The notes below the pieces were generated by a model. It was not told the DNA's origin. It made no database searches and was given only the letters and a program-made list of their open reading frames with translations. This document shows, piece after piece, positions 8,373 to 18,327 of a DNA stretch of 64,000 nucleotides. The position numbers and the translations under genes are program-made. The stretch is taken from contig JALCLG010000001.1 in assembly GCA_022647725.1 (NCBI GenBank), forward strand, positions 440,931 to 504,930. The letters run 5' to 3'. Position 1 is the first letter of the stretch. The number at the start of each line of letters is the position of its first letter. The stretch comes from Bacilli bacterium. Its GTDB lineage: Bacteria > Bacillota_I > Bacilli_A > RFN20 > CAG-288.

Positions 8373-9398
8373 TCAGTCCCATTCGTTGGCAATGGCATAG
8401 TAGAGGGCATTTCCTTTATCCACCGTCTCGAGCGAGAGATCCGGTTCGCCCAAATAAGTGATGACATCCCCATAGGTCTTGCCGGTAGGTCCACCTGCTT
8501 TTCAAAGTCCGGCAGCATATAGCCCCGGATCTCGACCGAAGCCGATTTCCATTTCTCGGCCGTATAGGTCTGATAATACCAGCTGTCATACCGGCCTTTT
8601 CTTTGCTGCACCGGAGCAAAGATCAGAGAGAACGCCACGACGGCCAACAGCGCTTCCGGAAGTAAAGACTTTTTCCAGCAACCAGTGCTGATAAGCTAAG
8701 GAACTGAGAACCAGGAAGAGCACGCAGGGAAGGAAAACCAGCCACGTGAGGAGATAGAAGCTGAGCTCAGTGTCTGAGCTAAGCGGCAGCCCGAAGGATT
8801 CCCGATAGATGAGATTCAAGCCTGTCACCGCCAGGAGAATCAACAGCGCCAATCCGAGGATGCCGAAGAAGAAGGTCAGGATGAGATTGGTCTTGGCTTC
8901 CATGGCAACGAAGAACTGTTCCGTCTTGGTCAGACGGACGGAAGCATCGCCTTGAAGATGAGAGCGGATCATCTTGTTCTCCCGGTCGCCATAGAGGGCG
9001 ATAAAGGAGATAGCCCCGAAGATTAAAAGAGGCACGGAGATGGCATAGAGGCTAGTAGCGACCTGAGCATGGAAGAACGGCTGGAAGAGAAGATAGCCAA
9101 GATAGATGAGAAAAAGGACCAGTCCCCCAATCTCCGGAATCAGGAAGCAGAGATGCCGGGTCTTGGGTATCAGCACCAGCACCAGCCAGGTCAGCGCTAA
9201 GAGGACAGCCACTCCTAACAGGACATAGAGGGAGACTGCGACTCCGGTCGAAAGATCCTCGTAGCCTTGGGACAGGATCGGTCCGCAGGTGCAGCGATAG
9301 ACAAAGATCAGATAGGCCATGCCAAGAAGGATCACGCCCGGGAAGAAAAAGGAAAGATGAGACAACTTCTTCATCGGCTTTGAAATTTTATTTTCCAT
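8373..9398 (-). pseudogene. multi-pass membrane protein with BamE/SmpA-like C-terminal domain, two frameshifts
   Basis: One gene broken by two single-base shifts. From the ATG at 9398 the frame encodes about seven hydrophobic helices up to AYQHWLLEK. An extra A in the AAAAA run at 8670-8674 then shifts it. The next frame continues SLLPEALLAVVAFSLIFAP and a soluble stretch to MLPDFEK. A missing A in the run at 8499-8502 shifts it again, and the last frame reads GKTYGDVITYLGEPD...LYYAIANEWD and a TGA at 8373. The C-terminal part resembles SmpA/OmlA-like domains of Bacillota. Corrected length is about 341 aa. Both shifts sit in homopolymers, so sequencing error is as likely as true inactivation. 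Function unknown. Confidence 0.75.
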
Positions 9399-9457
9399 TT
9401 TATTTCCTCATTAAAAACTTTTTTTGTATTTCGATTGAATCGTATTTGCTGTTAATC

Positions 9458-9670
9458 CTAAGACGGCTTGTCTGGCAGATACTCGAGGATATCCCCAGGC
9501 TGACAGTCCAGTTTCCGGCAGATGGCTTCCAAAGTCTCAAACCGTAGGCCTTTGACTTTTCCGTTCTTCAATAAAGAAAGATTAGCCAAGGTAATGCCGA
9601 CCGCTTCGCTCAGTTCGGTTAGAGAGACCTTCCGTTTGGCCATCATCACATCCAGATGAACCACGATCAT
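9458..9670 (-). CDS. YozG-type small XRE-family repressor
   Basis: A 70-aa protein that is little more than a helix-turn-helix: VSLTELSEAVGITLANLSLLKNGKVKGLRFETLEAICRKL, then QPGDILEY. These YozG-like regulators are usually paired with a DUF2975 membrane protein, as here: the start ATG overlaps the DUF2975 stop codon (ATGA). It ends in TAG. It probably represses its own operon through the inverted repeat at 10183-10199 (inference). Confidence 0.9.
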   Translation of the reverse strand: MIVVHLDVMMAKRKVSLTELSEAVGITLANLSLLKNGKVKGLRFETLEAICRKLDCQPGDILEYLPDKPS

Positions 9671-10125
9671 ACGATGGCCTCGTTTTCTTTCTCAACCTCA
9701 ATGGCTTTCCGGACATACCGGCTGATGGCCAGAAACAGGATTCCTAAGCAGAAGCCGGTCACACTGAGGAAGAAATAGAAGAACTCATAACCGTTAGGAA
9801 GAAGGAAATAGGTGACGACATTGCCGATGGCAAAAAGCGGACAGTCAATCATGAGAATCAGGCTGGCGGCAAAGATCTCTTTGGCCGACTTTATCTCGAA
9901 GAAGAGATCATGAGAGAAAGACGTCGTGATATCCCAGCCTAAGCCAAGGATGACAAAGCAGGGAAGGGAACAGATCCAATAAAAGCAGGCTTCCAGCCAG
10001 GGGAAAGACTCCTGAAGATTCTTCAGGCTATGCGGTATCCAGAAACCACAGAAAACCAGACCCGCAAGAGCGAATACCAGGATGGCAAAACGAAGACTCA
10101 GAACGATTTCTTTTCGATTAGGCAT
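9667..10125 (-). CDS. DUF2975 domain membrane protein
   Basis: A 152-aa protein with four hydrophobic helices, of the DUF2975 family commonly found next to YozG-type regulators. I chose the ATG at 10125 because GTGAGG lies 9 nt upstream; a GTG start at 10140 would have no ribosome site. The stop TGA overlaps the regulator's ATG, so the two are translated together. The family's role is unknown; a membrane sensor that modulates the paired repressor is a common guess. Confidence 0.85.
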   Translation of the reverse strand: MPNRKEIVLSLRFAILVFALAGLVFCGFWIPHSLKNLQESFPWLEACFYWICSLPCFVILGLGWDITTSFSHDLFFEIKSAKEIFAASLILMIDCPLFAIGNVVTYFLLPNGYEFFYFFLSVTGFCLGILFLAISRYVRKAIEVEKENEAIV

Positions 10126-10182
10126 GTTGGCTGACCTCACAGACTCATCTTAAGCCTATCTTTTTTGCATGTCAATAATAAT

Positions 10183-10199
10183 TTATCGTTTTACGATAA
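10183..10199. promoter_or_regulatory. Palindromic operator upstream of the DUF2975/YozG pair
   Basis: Perfect 7-bp arms TTATCGT-TTT-ACGATAA, located about 60 bp in front of the DUF2975 start and about 100 bp before the divergent sensor kinase gene. A likely binding site for the YozG-type repressor. Confidence 0.55.
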
Positions 10200-10300
10200 T
10201 AGTTAGCTCCAAATAATTAACGTTTCATCTAAATTCGTTATCTTTTTTGGTTGCTTACTTCCGCAGGGACGTTTAAAATAATTCAAACACGAACAAACAT

Positions 10301-13300
10301 ATGGACAAAAAGAATTTCACCCCTGAGAGTTTCCAGGCCGATGAGGCTTTAAGTAAATTAGCTACCGGCGTCGGTGTTTTTGATGTGACCGGCAATACGA
10401 TGGAGATGAAATTCGTTAACGAAGGCTATTATCAGATGATTTCCTCTTCCCGTGAGGAGCGGAAGCCTTTTTTGGCAAAGCGACCTTAGGGGCTGTTCAT
10501 CCTGAGGATAGAGTCCGGATTCTGAACGAAGCCAAAGCCAGTATCCGTGAAAAGCGGACCTTTGCTGTCCGCTTCCGTGTCCTGACCGGCATGGGAACCT
10601 ACCGCTGGATCGGCATCCGCGTTAACCACGAGCCACTCAATAAGACCACGGAGCGCTTCTATGCCGCCTATTACGATGTCGATGAGTATGTCCAAGGCAA
10701 AAAGAAGCTGACGGAGATTCTAGATAACATCCCTGGCGGTGTCGCTATCTTCTCTTCCCGAAACGGAAACATCCGCCTGGAATATACCAATCCCGGTTTT
10801 TATCAATTGCATCACGGGACCAAGGAATACTGGTCAAAGCAGAGCATCGACCCGGTGGACTGGCTGATTCCGGAAGACCGTAATAACTTTATCAAGAAGT
10901 TCAATGAAGTTGTCCAAGGCCAGAAGAAGGAAGGAAGCGCTCTTTACCGGGTCACCGGCGAAGATGGCAGACTGCATTGGGTCTCCAATCAGTTCCGCCC
11001 GGCCTTCAAAGCCAACGGATTTGAATATTCCTATGCTTCCTTTACCGATATGGATCGGGTCAAGAACGGCGACCTTGAGATTCTCAAGACTCAGGAGATG
11101 TATGCCGATGCTACGGCAACGGCCAAACTGATTGTCTGGACCTACGACATCAAGACCCATCTGACCACGATGATGGATGTCGGCTATACCAAAGAGATTT
11201 GTAAGAAACTTAAAGTCCCGCACGTGATTGAAAACTGTCCGCAATCCTTGCTTGTTTATGTCCAGGAGGAAGACCGGCAGGCTTTTACGGATGCCTACAA
11301 ATCCATGGACCAGGGCTCCGACCTGACAACCTGTGTCTTTGGCTTCCAGTTACCCTCTCAGCCAGTGATGGCCTATGAACGGATTGTCCTCAAACGCATC
11401 AATGACCGGGATGGCAATCTCTTAACCGCCTATGGCTATGGTCAGAATGTCAGTGAGGAAAAGCTTAAGGAAGAGCGGAATGAGTTAGCTTACCAGCAGC
11501 TCAACAAAGCCTATCCGGACTCCTTAGGATCCTTCCATCTGAACCTTACCAAGAACTGATGTGGCGAAGGCCGGAGTACCTTGGATTTCGTGATGAAGCA
11601 GCAGGAATCCGGAACAGTAGATGGCTATTTTTAGTCCTTCAGCAAACTGATTGCCGATGAGGATGTCAAGCGAGCCTATTTCAAGCTTTTTGACCGCAAG
11701 GCACTGATTCAGAAGTTCAACGAAGGCACTACCTCCGTCAGCATCGAATATCCGATCATCCGTGAGGACCATATCCGTCACTGGCGCAAAGGTCTGCTCT
11801 TTATGCTCCGTAACCCGAGGACCAATGATGTCGAGGCCGTCACTTATGTCATCGACATTGATAAGCAGAAGAGGAATGGTTTCATCATTGGTCGCCTGCT
11901 TAACGACAATTTTGACTATGTCGGCATCCTCCATCCGAATATTGGAATGTTTGAGTTCCGCAGCCGCCGTCCGTGGGTCACCTATGGCGAGGTTGGTCAG
12001 CTTTTGGATTATAAGAAATGCTGTGAATTCGTAGCCTCGCGGATCACCGATCCGGAGGAGAAGAAGAAATTCTTTGCCCTGACGGACTGCCAGGTCATCC
12101 TCGAGGATCTCTTGGCGCATGGCACCCGGGTCATGACGTATCTGACCATGGTTAACGATCAGCCTTGCTTCCAGCAGATGAACTACAGCTGGCTGGAAAA
12201 GGAAGGTGGCGACATTTTGATTGTCCGCAGCGATATCACGGCAGCCTACCTTCGGGATCAGCAGCAGATCAAAGACTTGGAAACGGCTAAGCATGATGCC
12301 GAAGCTGCCTATCAGGCCAAGAGCGAGTTCCTCTCGCGGATGAGCCATGATATCCGCACCCCTCTTAACGGCATCATCGGCATGACATATCTAGCCAATG
12401 AACAGAAGAATCCGCTGAAGACTCAGGACTGTCTGAAGAAAATCGATGTCTCCTCCAAATACCTGTTAAGCCTGATCAACGATATCCTCGATGTCTCCAA
12501 AGCCGAGAACAATCAGATTGAGCTTCATCCGGAGCCCTATCCGATTCAGGAACTCAATGGCTACATTGATTCCCTGATCCGCCCGCTTTGCAAGGCCAAG
12601 GATCAGGAATTCATTTTGGACGAAAGCCAATTGAAAGCACCGATCATCCCCTTAGCGGATAAGCTAAGAACCAACCAGATCATCTTCAATCTCCTATCCA
12701 ATGCGGTTAAATACACTCCGGAGGGCGGAACCATCCGTTATTCCCTTAAGAACACGGCTCTTCTGGATAACCGGGTGGCCATCACCCATATCATCCAGGA
12801 TAACGGCATCGGCATGAGCGAAGCCTTCCAGAAGCATCTCTTCGAACCCTTCACCCAGGAGAATCCGGATACCCAGATGGAAGCTCATGGCACCGGCTTA
12901 GGCCTTTCCATCGTCAAGAAACTCGTCGATCAGATGGGCGGCACCATTCAGGTGAAAAGCAAACCCAATGAAGGCACAACCTTCATTGTCAGACTGGCCT
13001 TTAACGGCATCCCTGCCTCCGAAGAAAAGAATCTGAAGCAGGAGCCGGAAAAGAGAATCCAGCCGTCGGATGTCCTGAAAGGCAAACGGCTGCTGCTCTG
13101 CGAGGATAACCAGCTCAATTAGGAGATTGCCAAAGCGATTCTGGAAGAGAAGGGACTGCTGATTGAAGTCAGCGACAACGGCAAGCTCGGCCTGGAGACC
13201 TTCAAGGCCTCCCCGATGGGCTATTATGACGGCATCCTCATGGATGTCCATATGCCGGAGATGGATGGCTATGAGCCCACCCGGCGGATCCGGAAGCTGG

Positions 13301-13462
13301 AACGTCCGGATGCCAAGCGCATCGGCCATCATTGCCATGACGGCCAATGCCTTCCCCGAAGATATCCAAAAAGCCAAGGAAGCCGGCATGAACGGCCATC
13401 TGGCTAAGCCGATTGATCCTCGGCAGATCGTCTCGCTTCTCTCCGCCTACTTTGCCAAGTAA
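10301..13462 (+). pseudogene. hybrid sensor histidine kinase with PAS domains and receiver, heavily disrupted
   Basis: A gene of about 1,050 codons that would encode several N-terminal PAS domains, a HisKA H-box ([19 protein letters not shown] near 12324), a HATPase domain ([35 protein letters not shown]) and a receiver (LLCEDNQLN, the acidic DGILMDVHMPEMDGYEP, and MTANA). Five lesions break it: a lost T in the run at 10470-10475; TGA at 11557-11559 where homologous blocks have Trp (KN-W-CGEG); TAG at 11632-11634; TAG at 13120-13122 inside the receiver; and one extra base near 13322. All three stops fit a single transition (TGG to TGA, CAG to TAG). No membrane segment is visible, so it would be a cytosolic sensor. 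Confidence 0.85.
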
Positions 13463-13469
13463 AGCCTAA

Positions 13470-13508
13470 AACTCCCGCTGGTCCATAAGGACGGGCGGGA
13501 GTTTTTTT
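13470..13508 (+). terminator. Terminator after the sensor kinase gene
   Basis: ACTCCCGC / GCGGGAGT stem followed by seven T. Confidence 0.85.
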
Positions 13509-13516
13509 GGTGGGAA

Positions 13517-14743
13517 TCAGGCTTCAGCCGGGTTAGGTTTTTCTGGCTCTCCCAGAAGCGGCTTATACGTCAATCCCATCAGGATGGCTCCTAAGGGAGC
13601 CGTCAGGAGAATCGCCACCACCGAGACGGAAAGGACGATGGTGCCGCCTTGGATGATGGCGTCATTGTTAAGTTTCGTCCCTAAATCGAGCAGTCCGCCG
13701 CCGATGGCCGCCTGAACGGTGGCCTTAGGAAGATAGCTCTCCGTCACGAACAGCCGTTCCTTGGCGTTGAGCTTGGTCTTGATAAGGCAGGCATTGACAC
13801 CCAGGCTTCGCATCCCTAAGGAGCAGGCCAACAGGCCTAACGACGGCACCAGATAGGAAGCAAAGTAGCTGACTTTGAGGGAGGCTCCGACTAAGACAAA
13901 GAGGAAGACTTCGGCCACGACCCACATCTTGGAGCAACGGACGGAGAGACGGCTGGCCTGCTCCTGGCGCCGGGCCATGATGACTAAGCCTTGGGTGATG
14001 ACGGCAAGCAGCGAGGAGAAACCGAACCACTGGGACAGGTAATCCTCGAGCCAGACTAAGCCAAAGCCGACACCGAAAAGCAGCACCAGCTTCAAGGAAT
14101 CCCGGAGATGGACTTTGCCGAAGAACCAGCTGAACAGGAATCCCAGCCCGATGCCGACCGCAATCCCGGTCAGGATGGAAATGGGGATATTGGCAAAGCT
14201 CAGCCAGCTGGCTTTCCCGCCGCTTTCCATCGATAAGAAAACCGTATAGAAGACAATCATCACGATATCATCGGCACTGGAGCCGGCGATTACCAGGCCA
14301 GGGATGCCTTTGGCCGTGCCACGTTTCTCTTCCAGAAGCTTCACCATCATCGGCACGACCACGGCCGGGGAGACCGCCCCCAAGACGGAGCCTATAATAA
14401 AGGACTCGTTGGTCGTCAGGGCCGGGAAGAAGACCGGACCCAACAGCCCGATGGTGACCATCTCCACACAGGCGGGGACAAAGGACATCAGGATTGCCGG
14501 ACGTCCGACCTTCTTCAGGTCGTCAAGATTCAAAGACAGTCCGGCTTTCGTTAAGATGATGACAAGGGCAATTTTCCTTATCTGCGGTGAGATGGCAAGA
14601 ATGTCGCTGTCAATCCATCCGAGATATCCTAAAAGGATTCCCCACAGCAGATAGCCAATCAATGCCGGCAGATGACAGAGCTTGCAAAGAAAAAACAGGA
14701 TGACGCCGCCAACCAGGATCAGAAACAGTGATGCGAAGAACAT
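13517..14743 (-). CDS. cation:proton antiporter (CPA type) under fluoride riboswitch control
   Basis: A 408-aa membrane protein with about 12 helices of the NhaP/Kef-like monovalent cation:proton antiporter superfamily. It has LIGYLLWGILLGYLGW in the first helices, an inverted-repeat helix with GSVLGAVSPAVVVPMM, and the SSADDIVMIV segment carrying the paired aspartates usual for ion binding. It lacks the C-terminal TrkA domain of Kef proteins. The start follows AAGGGAGGGAG. The fluoride riboswitch and attenuator just upstream imply that fluoride induces it. Antiporters are a known minor class of fluoride-riboswitch targets, so it may support fluoride or acid stress resistance. Confidence 0.9.
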   Translation of the reverse strand: MFFASLFLILVGGVILFFLCKLCHLPALIGYLLWGILLGYLGWIDSDILAISPQIRKIALVIILTKAGLSLNLDDLKKVGRPAILMSFVPACVEMVTIGLLGPVFFPALTTNESFIIGSVLGAVSPAVVVPMMVKLLEEKRGTAKGIPGLVIAGSSADDIVMIVFYTVFLSMESGGKASWLSFANIPISILTGIAVGIGLGFLFSWFFGKVHLRDSLKLVLLFGVGFGLVWLEDYLSQWFGFSSLLAVITQGLVIMARRQEQASRLSVRCSKMWVVAEVFLFVLVGASLKVSYFASYLVPSLGLLACSLGMRSLGVNACLIKTKLNAKERLFVTESYLPKATVQAAIGGGLLDLGTKLNNDAIIQGGTIVLSVSVVAILLTAPLGAILMGLTYKPLLGEPEKPNPAEA

Positions 14744-14762
14744 GTTTTCTCCCTCCCTTGAA

Positions 14763-14814
14763 GAAAAAAAGCCGATGGCATATCTATGCCGCGTACGGCA
14801 TAGATGTCATCAGC
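14763..14814 (-). terminator. Attenuator (intrinsic terminator) in the antiporter leader
   Basis: Long hairpin GATGACATCTATGCC...GGCATAGATATGCCATC followed by TTTTTTT, placed between the fluoride aptamer and the ribosome binding site. Its 5' arm overlaps the 3' pseudoknot strand of the aptamer, so ligand binding and termination exclude each other. Confidence 0.85.
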
Positions 14815-14868
14815 TTTGTTTCAAGCGGTTTGGCGGACAAGTCCGCACAGGGAGAACATCATTCCCGG
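14798..14868 (-). ncRNA. Fluoride riboswitch (crcB motif)
   Basis: Read on the minus strand, the conserved blocks are GGGAATGATGTTCTCCC, then AAACCGC, then AGCTGATGACATCTATG. They match the crcB-motif core (GAUGGxGUUCxCC, AACCGC, GCUGAUGxCxCCUA), and the long-range pseudoknot GATGT/ACATC is preserved. A small extra hairpin (GCGGAC-tt-GTCCGC) sits between the first two blocks. It begins at the predicted transcription start and is followed by a terminator hairpin that shares its last strand, giving an ON switch when fluoride is bound. Confidence 0.92.
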
Positions 14869-14873
14869 GAAAT

Positions 14874-14902
14874 AGGATAGACTTTTAAACGGCAAATATC
14901 AA
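14874..14902 (-). promoter_or_regulatory. Promoter of the antiporter/riboswitch transcript
   Basis: TTGATA (14897-14902), 17-bp spacer, TATCCT (14874-14879) on the minus strand, ending about 7 nt before the aptamer. Confidence 0.65.
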
Positions 14903-14977
14903 GCCGGAAAAGCCTGGGGCATGTAATCCGCGACCGAAGCACGGACGGATTGTGATGGGCATGAATTCCTGTCTTCT

Positions 14978-15463
14978 CTAATACACCCGCTGCTCGCGGT
15001 TGGAGACTTTGGCCGTCAGCACAAACGACTGCGACGGGGTGTAGCGGAAAGTGAGGTTGTTCTTTGTTGCCAAGTGATCGGCATCCAAGGCAAAGCCTTG
15101 CTTTTTCATCACCCGATCAAAGTCTGCCTGTGAGGAAGCTAACGACAGGGAATAGAAGGTAATGGCGGGATCGGTGATGGTTATCCCCGTGATGGCTTTG
15201 TTGTTATCGGCATAATCGGGATAGCCGGTAACGACATAAATAACATAGCTTTTGGCATCGGCCTGATAGTCTTTTCCGTAGTAGGCCGAGGCTCCGAAAT
15301 AGCCTCCCGGTGAAACATGGGAGGAGAAGTCCTGATCCGTGACGTCCTGGGTAAGCCAGAACTCCAGGTTCGTATCGCTGGGCTTGGAAAGATAGGCCGC
15401 AGACTGACAGGAAGACAAGAGAAAAGCCAAAACAGACAAACCGGCAAGTTTCGTTTTCCTCAT
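14978..15463 (-). CDS. lipoprotein of unknown function, 161 aa
   Basis: Signal peptide with a lipobox (MRKTKLAGLSVLAFLLSSC), so the mature protein would be lipid-anchored at the outer face of the membrane. The rest is a small soluble domain rich in Tyr, Asp and Ser with no recognised family. The ribosome site AAGGAGAAAACAGG is well placed. It lies alone between the antiporter region and a divergent secreted-protein gene. Function unknown. Confidence 0.82.
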   Translation of the reverse strand: MRKTKLAGLSVLAFLLSSCQSAAYLSKPSDTNLEFWLTQDVTDQDFSSHVSPGGYFGASAYYGKDYQADAKSYVIYVVTGYPDYADNNKAITGITITDPAITFYSLSLASSQADFDRVMKKQGFALDADHLATKNNLTFRYTPSQSFVLTAKVSNREQRVY

Positions 15464-15611
15464 CCTGTTTTCTCCTTGCTAAGACAAGTATAACAGGTAT
15501 CTTTGCTAAAGAAAGCCAGAAAGATATTGCGAACTTTACCGAATTTCACCCATATGGGTGTTTTTCCGTCTTCCCTTTTACCCTAAACTAATCCCAAAAG
15601 AGGTAAAAGCA

Positions 15612-16663
15612 ATGATGAAGAAAATGGCGATGACGGCCCTGGCTTTAATCCCAATGACATCGCCGGGTTCCTTAATTCCGAAATGGAAGGCGCCTACAGC
15701 GGAATCTTCATCGACACCCTGATGGCCTGGGACACCGCCAAGACGGCCGACCAGATCCTGGCGGACTTCAGCTATGACAAGGCTACCCACAGTTACCTTC
15801 AGACATTCACCGCTGACGGCTATTCCGTCACGTTCCAGGCCTTCTTCGAAGCCAATGTCCTGAAGAAGATCACCCAGCTTTCGAACAGTGTCTTACCTGG
15901 TGAGCATGGCACCTATCATGAATTCAGCTACAGCGCCATCGGCACCAGTGCCATTGCCTATAAGACAGGAGAGAAGGAAGCTTTGGACAAAGCCATTGAG
16001 GATGGCTTCTGGGGCAAAGGGGACTTCTCCGAGACCGGAATGGACTATGCCAAGTCGGTCCATATCGTCCGGAAAGACTATGCTCAGGACGAAGAGACCC
16101 TGAAGCGACGGATCACCTCGGATATCAACGGCGGGAATGGCCGGATGGTCGATGAGACCATGGCCAGTGACGGGACGACCGTCAGCACCAGCACCACCTA
16201 TATCGTCAAGGTCACCACGGATGACAAATATGCCCTCATCGGCTATCCGACAGCCAGCGGCGTCAGCTCCTCGTCGCGTACCGTGGATGCCCAGGTCTTT
16301 GGCCCGGCTGCGGTTGAGGCTGATAAAACCGTCGTTGGCGTTGTTACGACAGAAAGTACCATCGATACCGTTTTCTTCTACAATGTGATAGACCAGGGCG
16401 AAACGTTAGTCAGCCGCTACGATGCGGTCAACAAGAATTATGTCGACACCGATACCGAAGGAACCGTGACCACCAAAAAACTGGTCCACTTCTTCATGGG
16501 TGACAAGATTTCGGATCAGCTGACCCTTACGGATACTGATGCATCCGTTACTCACGATGTTTACTACACGGACATCGAATACACCGACTGGACAAACACC
16601 GACGTGACTTTCACCACGGAGGAAACGGCGGCTCTGAATGCCGCGATCGCTGCTATCGCTTAA
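15612..16663 (+). pseudogene. secreted protein of unknown function, frameshift after the signal peptide
   Basis: An ATG at 15612 with AGAGG 8 nt upstream starts a signal-peptide-like stretch (MMKKMAMTALALIPMT), but this frame stops soon after. A different frame, open through 15683-16663, carries the mature part (GFLNSEMEGAYSGIFIDTL to the TAA). A shift between about 15640 and 15680 joins them. The mature part is rich in Thr, Asp and beta-prone segments, with repeated forms such as TVSTSTTYIVKV. No catalytic domain is recognised. If the internal ATG at 15683 were the start there would be no ribosome site and no export signal. Confidence 0.65.
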
Positions 16664-16682
16664 CCAGAAAGACGGCAAAATA

Positions 16683-16720
16683 GACGGCGGGAGGTCAGCC
16701 TTGACTTCCCGCCGTTTTAA
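16683..16720. terminator. Bidirectional terminator
   Basis: ACGGCGGGAGGTCA-gcc-TTGACTTCCCGCCGT with T and A tracts on the two sides, between convergent genes. Confidence 0.85.
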
Positions 16721-16727
16721 AAAGCCA

Positions 16728-17762
16728 TTAATAGGTTGGCAGAGACACAAAGGAACAGCCCACCGAGGCAAAGAAAGCTAAGAATGTCAGACCCATCAGA
16801 AGAATGGCCATCCGATGAAGTCTGTCAAAAGCACCCGGAGTAGTTTTCGCTCCTAAGCGATAAGCTTCCATGACCAAAACAGATAAATCCAGGATGGGGA
16901 AGACAAAATCAAGGAAAAGAAAGGCTCCGGACTTCCAAAGCAATCCAACCAAAGTGTAGTTAGCGGAAAAATAAACGATAATGTCATTCCCGTTGCTATC
17001 CTTTCCAGTCAGACCATAATGTTGATACACCCAAGGAACAACAAAAAGAATCAGCAGCAGAACGGCGGCGATAAGACCCGCCCAGGCTGCCTTGGATCGA
17101 GGATGCCTCACCGGTTTATCGATCTCGTTATCTGGGGCAGAAACGGAAGAAGACTTTTGTTTATCTTTGCCTTGACTGTAGATGAAGAGATAATAGCCGA
17201 ATCCACCGGCAGAAACAAGAAAACAGGAGAACCATTCCCAAGGGGTTGCAACGGTCATGCCTGCGGAAATAAAGCAAGCAATGCTCAGCCCTAAAAAGAC
17301 AGAAGAAAGGATACCGAAAATGATAGCGCCGGTTTTCACGAGAGTGAGGGATTGCCTTTTATAAACGGCATAAAGGCAGGGAAGAATCACAATCAGCAAA
17401 ACCAAAAGGACCAGGGCTGCGATAAAGCTGAAATCAAGGCCGCCATAGTAGAGGCCCATCAGCAGCAAAGATTGCGTCAAAAGAAACAGCAGTGAGAGTC
17501 CTACAGCCAGCGCCAGCACCCAGGTATCCGCCGGATGGATTTTCTTCTCGGTTTTAGCCGATGCAAATTCTTCAACTCCGATGAGACTGTCAATGCTGAC
17601 ACCAAGACACTGAGCCAAAGATTTCAAAGTCGGGATATCCGGATAGCCTTTCCCAGTCTCCCAAAGACTGACGGCCTGCTGGGAAACGTAGAGCTTCCGA
17701 CTGAGATCAGCTTGGGTTAAGCCCTTGGCAAGGCGGGCGTTCTTCAAGGAATCTTTGAACAT
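16728..17762 (-). CDS. XRE-family regulator with C-terminal membrane domain
   Basis: A 344-aa protein with an N-terminal helix-turn-helix (LTQADLSRKLYVSQQAVSLWETGKGYPDIPTLKSLAQ, residues about 15-50) and, after residue 80, six to seven hydrophobic helices joined by short loops plus a basic linker near residue 215. This layout is common in Bacillota for membrane-tethered transcription factors that may sense envelope state. The AGGAGGAG ribosome site is strong. It stands alone, and its targets are unknown. Confidence 0.88.
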   Translation of the reverse strand: MFKDSLKNARLAKGLTQADLSRKLYVSQQAVSLWETGKGYPDIPTLKSLAQCLGVSIDSLIGVEEFASAKTEKKIHPADTWVLALAVGLSLLFLLTQSLLLMGLYYGGLDFSFIAALVLLVLLIVILPCLYAVYKRQSLTLVKTGAIIFGILSSVFLGLSIACFISAGMTVATPWEWFSCFLVSAGGFGYYLFIYSQGKDKQKSSSVSAPDNEIDKPVRHPRSKAAWAGLIAAVLLLILFVVPWVYQHYGLTGKDSNGNDIIVYFSANYTLVGLLWKSGAFLFLDFVFPILDLSVLVMEAYRLGAKTTPGAFDRLHRMAILLMGLTFLAFFASVGCSFVSLPTY

Positions 17763-17919
17763 GGATTTTCTCCTCCTTGCATTACTATTATCCTAGCACA
17801 GCGCCATGTCTAACAAGCCTTGCTTGTCAGAGGATAATTAAGGCAATTAAAAGAAGAAAAGCAGCCAAAGTTTCTGCCATAAAAGATAAAAAAGAATTCA
17901 AATTGTCAACTTTAATCAG

Positions 17920-17947
17920 AAAAAAGGCTTTCTGCGGGTAGAAAGCC
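17920..17947 (-). terminator. Terminator of the arsR-permease-thioredoxin operon
   Basis: GGCTTTCT-acccgc-AGAAAGCC followed on the minus strand by TTTTTT. Confidence 0.85.
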
Positions 17948-17972
17948 AGACGTCCCTAGACGGCCGCTTCAA

Positions 17973-18242
17973 TTACTTCGTCTCGCAGGAGCAGCCCGTT
18001 CCGGCCTGCGCCTTTTCCAAGAGTTCCTTGGCCTGCTCGACATTGAGGACTCTTCCCATGGAATAGATCTTGCCGTCAATGACCAGAGCCGGGGTCGACA
18101 TAATGCCCATCGCCATGATGCCATCGGAATCCTTGTAGAACTCGACCTCATCCGTGATGCCCAGTTCCTTCGCCGCCTCGACCACAGCCTCATAATTGGC
18201 TGTCGAACGCTTGCAGCCACAACCTAATGCCTGAATTTTCAT
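17973..18242 (-). CDS. small redox-active disulfide (thioredoxin-fold) protein
   Basis: An 89-aa protein of the TM0996/MTH895 glutaredoxin-like group, usually found beside COG0701 permeases. It has the fold pattern (MKIQALGCGCKRS, then EFYKDSDGIMAMGIMSTPALVIDGKIYSMGRV with the cis-proline MSTPALV) and a Cys-rich tail (GTGCSCETK). The active site is odd: relatives have GxGCxxC, but here the cysteines are C8 and C10 (GCGC) and the second usual cysteine is replaced by Ser. It likely handles thiols or metalloid reduction for the efflux operon. Confidence 0.85.
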   Translation of the reverse strand: MKIQALGCGCKRSTANYEAVVEAAKELGITDEVEFYKDSDGIMAMGIMSTPALVIDGKIYSMGRVLNVEQAKELLEKAQAGTGCSCETK

Positions 18243-18327
18243 ATGATTTCTCCTTTATTTACTCAAATCATAATAAGCTACATTTTCATATTTATAGTAT
18301 GAATTGTTTTATTTTTTTGTTTTCCTC

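Noticed and set aside
10301..13462. TGA or TAG read as an amino acid (alternative genetic code)
   Set aside because: Both codons end clear genes nearby, for example the TGA overlap ATGA at 9667-9670 and TAG after the flavodoxin gene. Only interrupted genes have them in frame.
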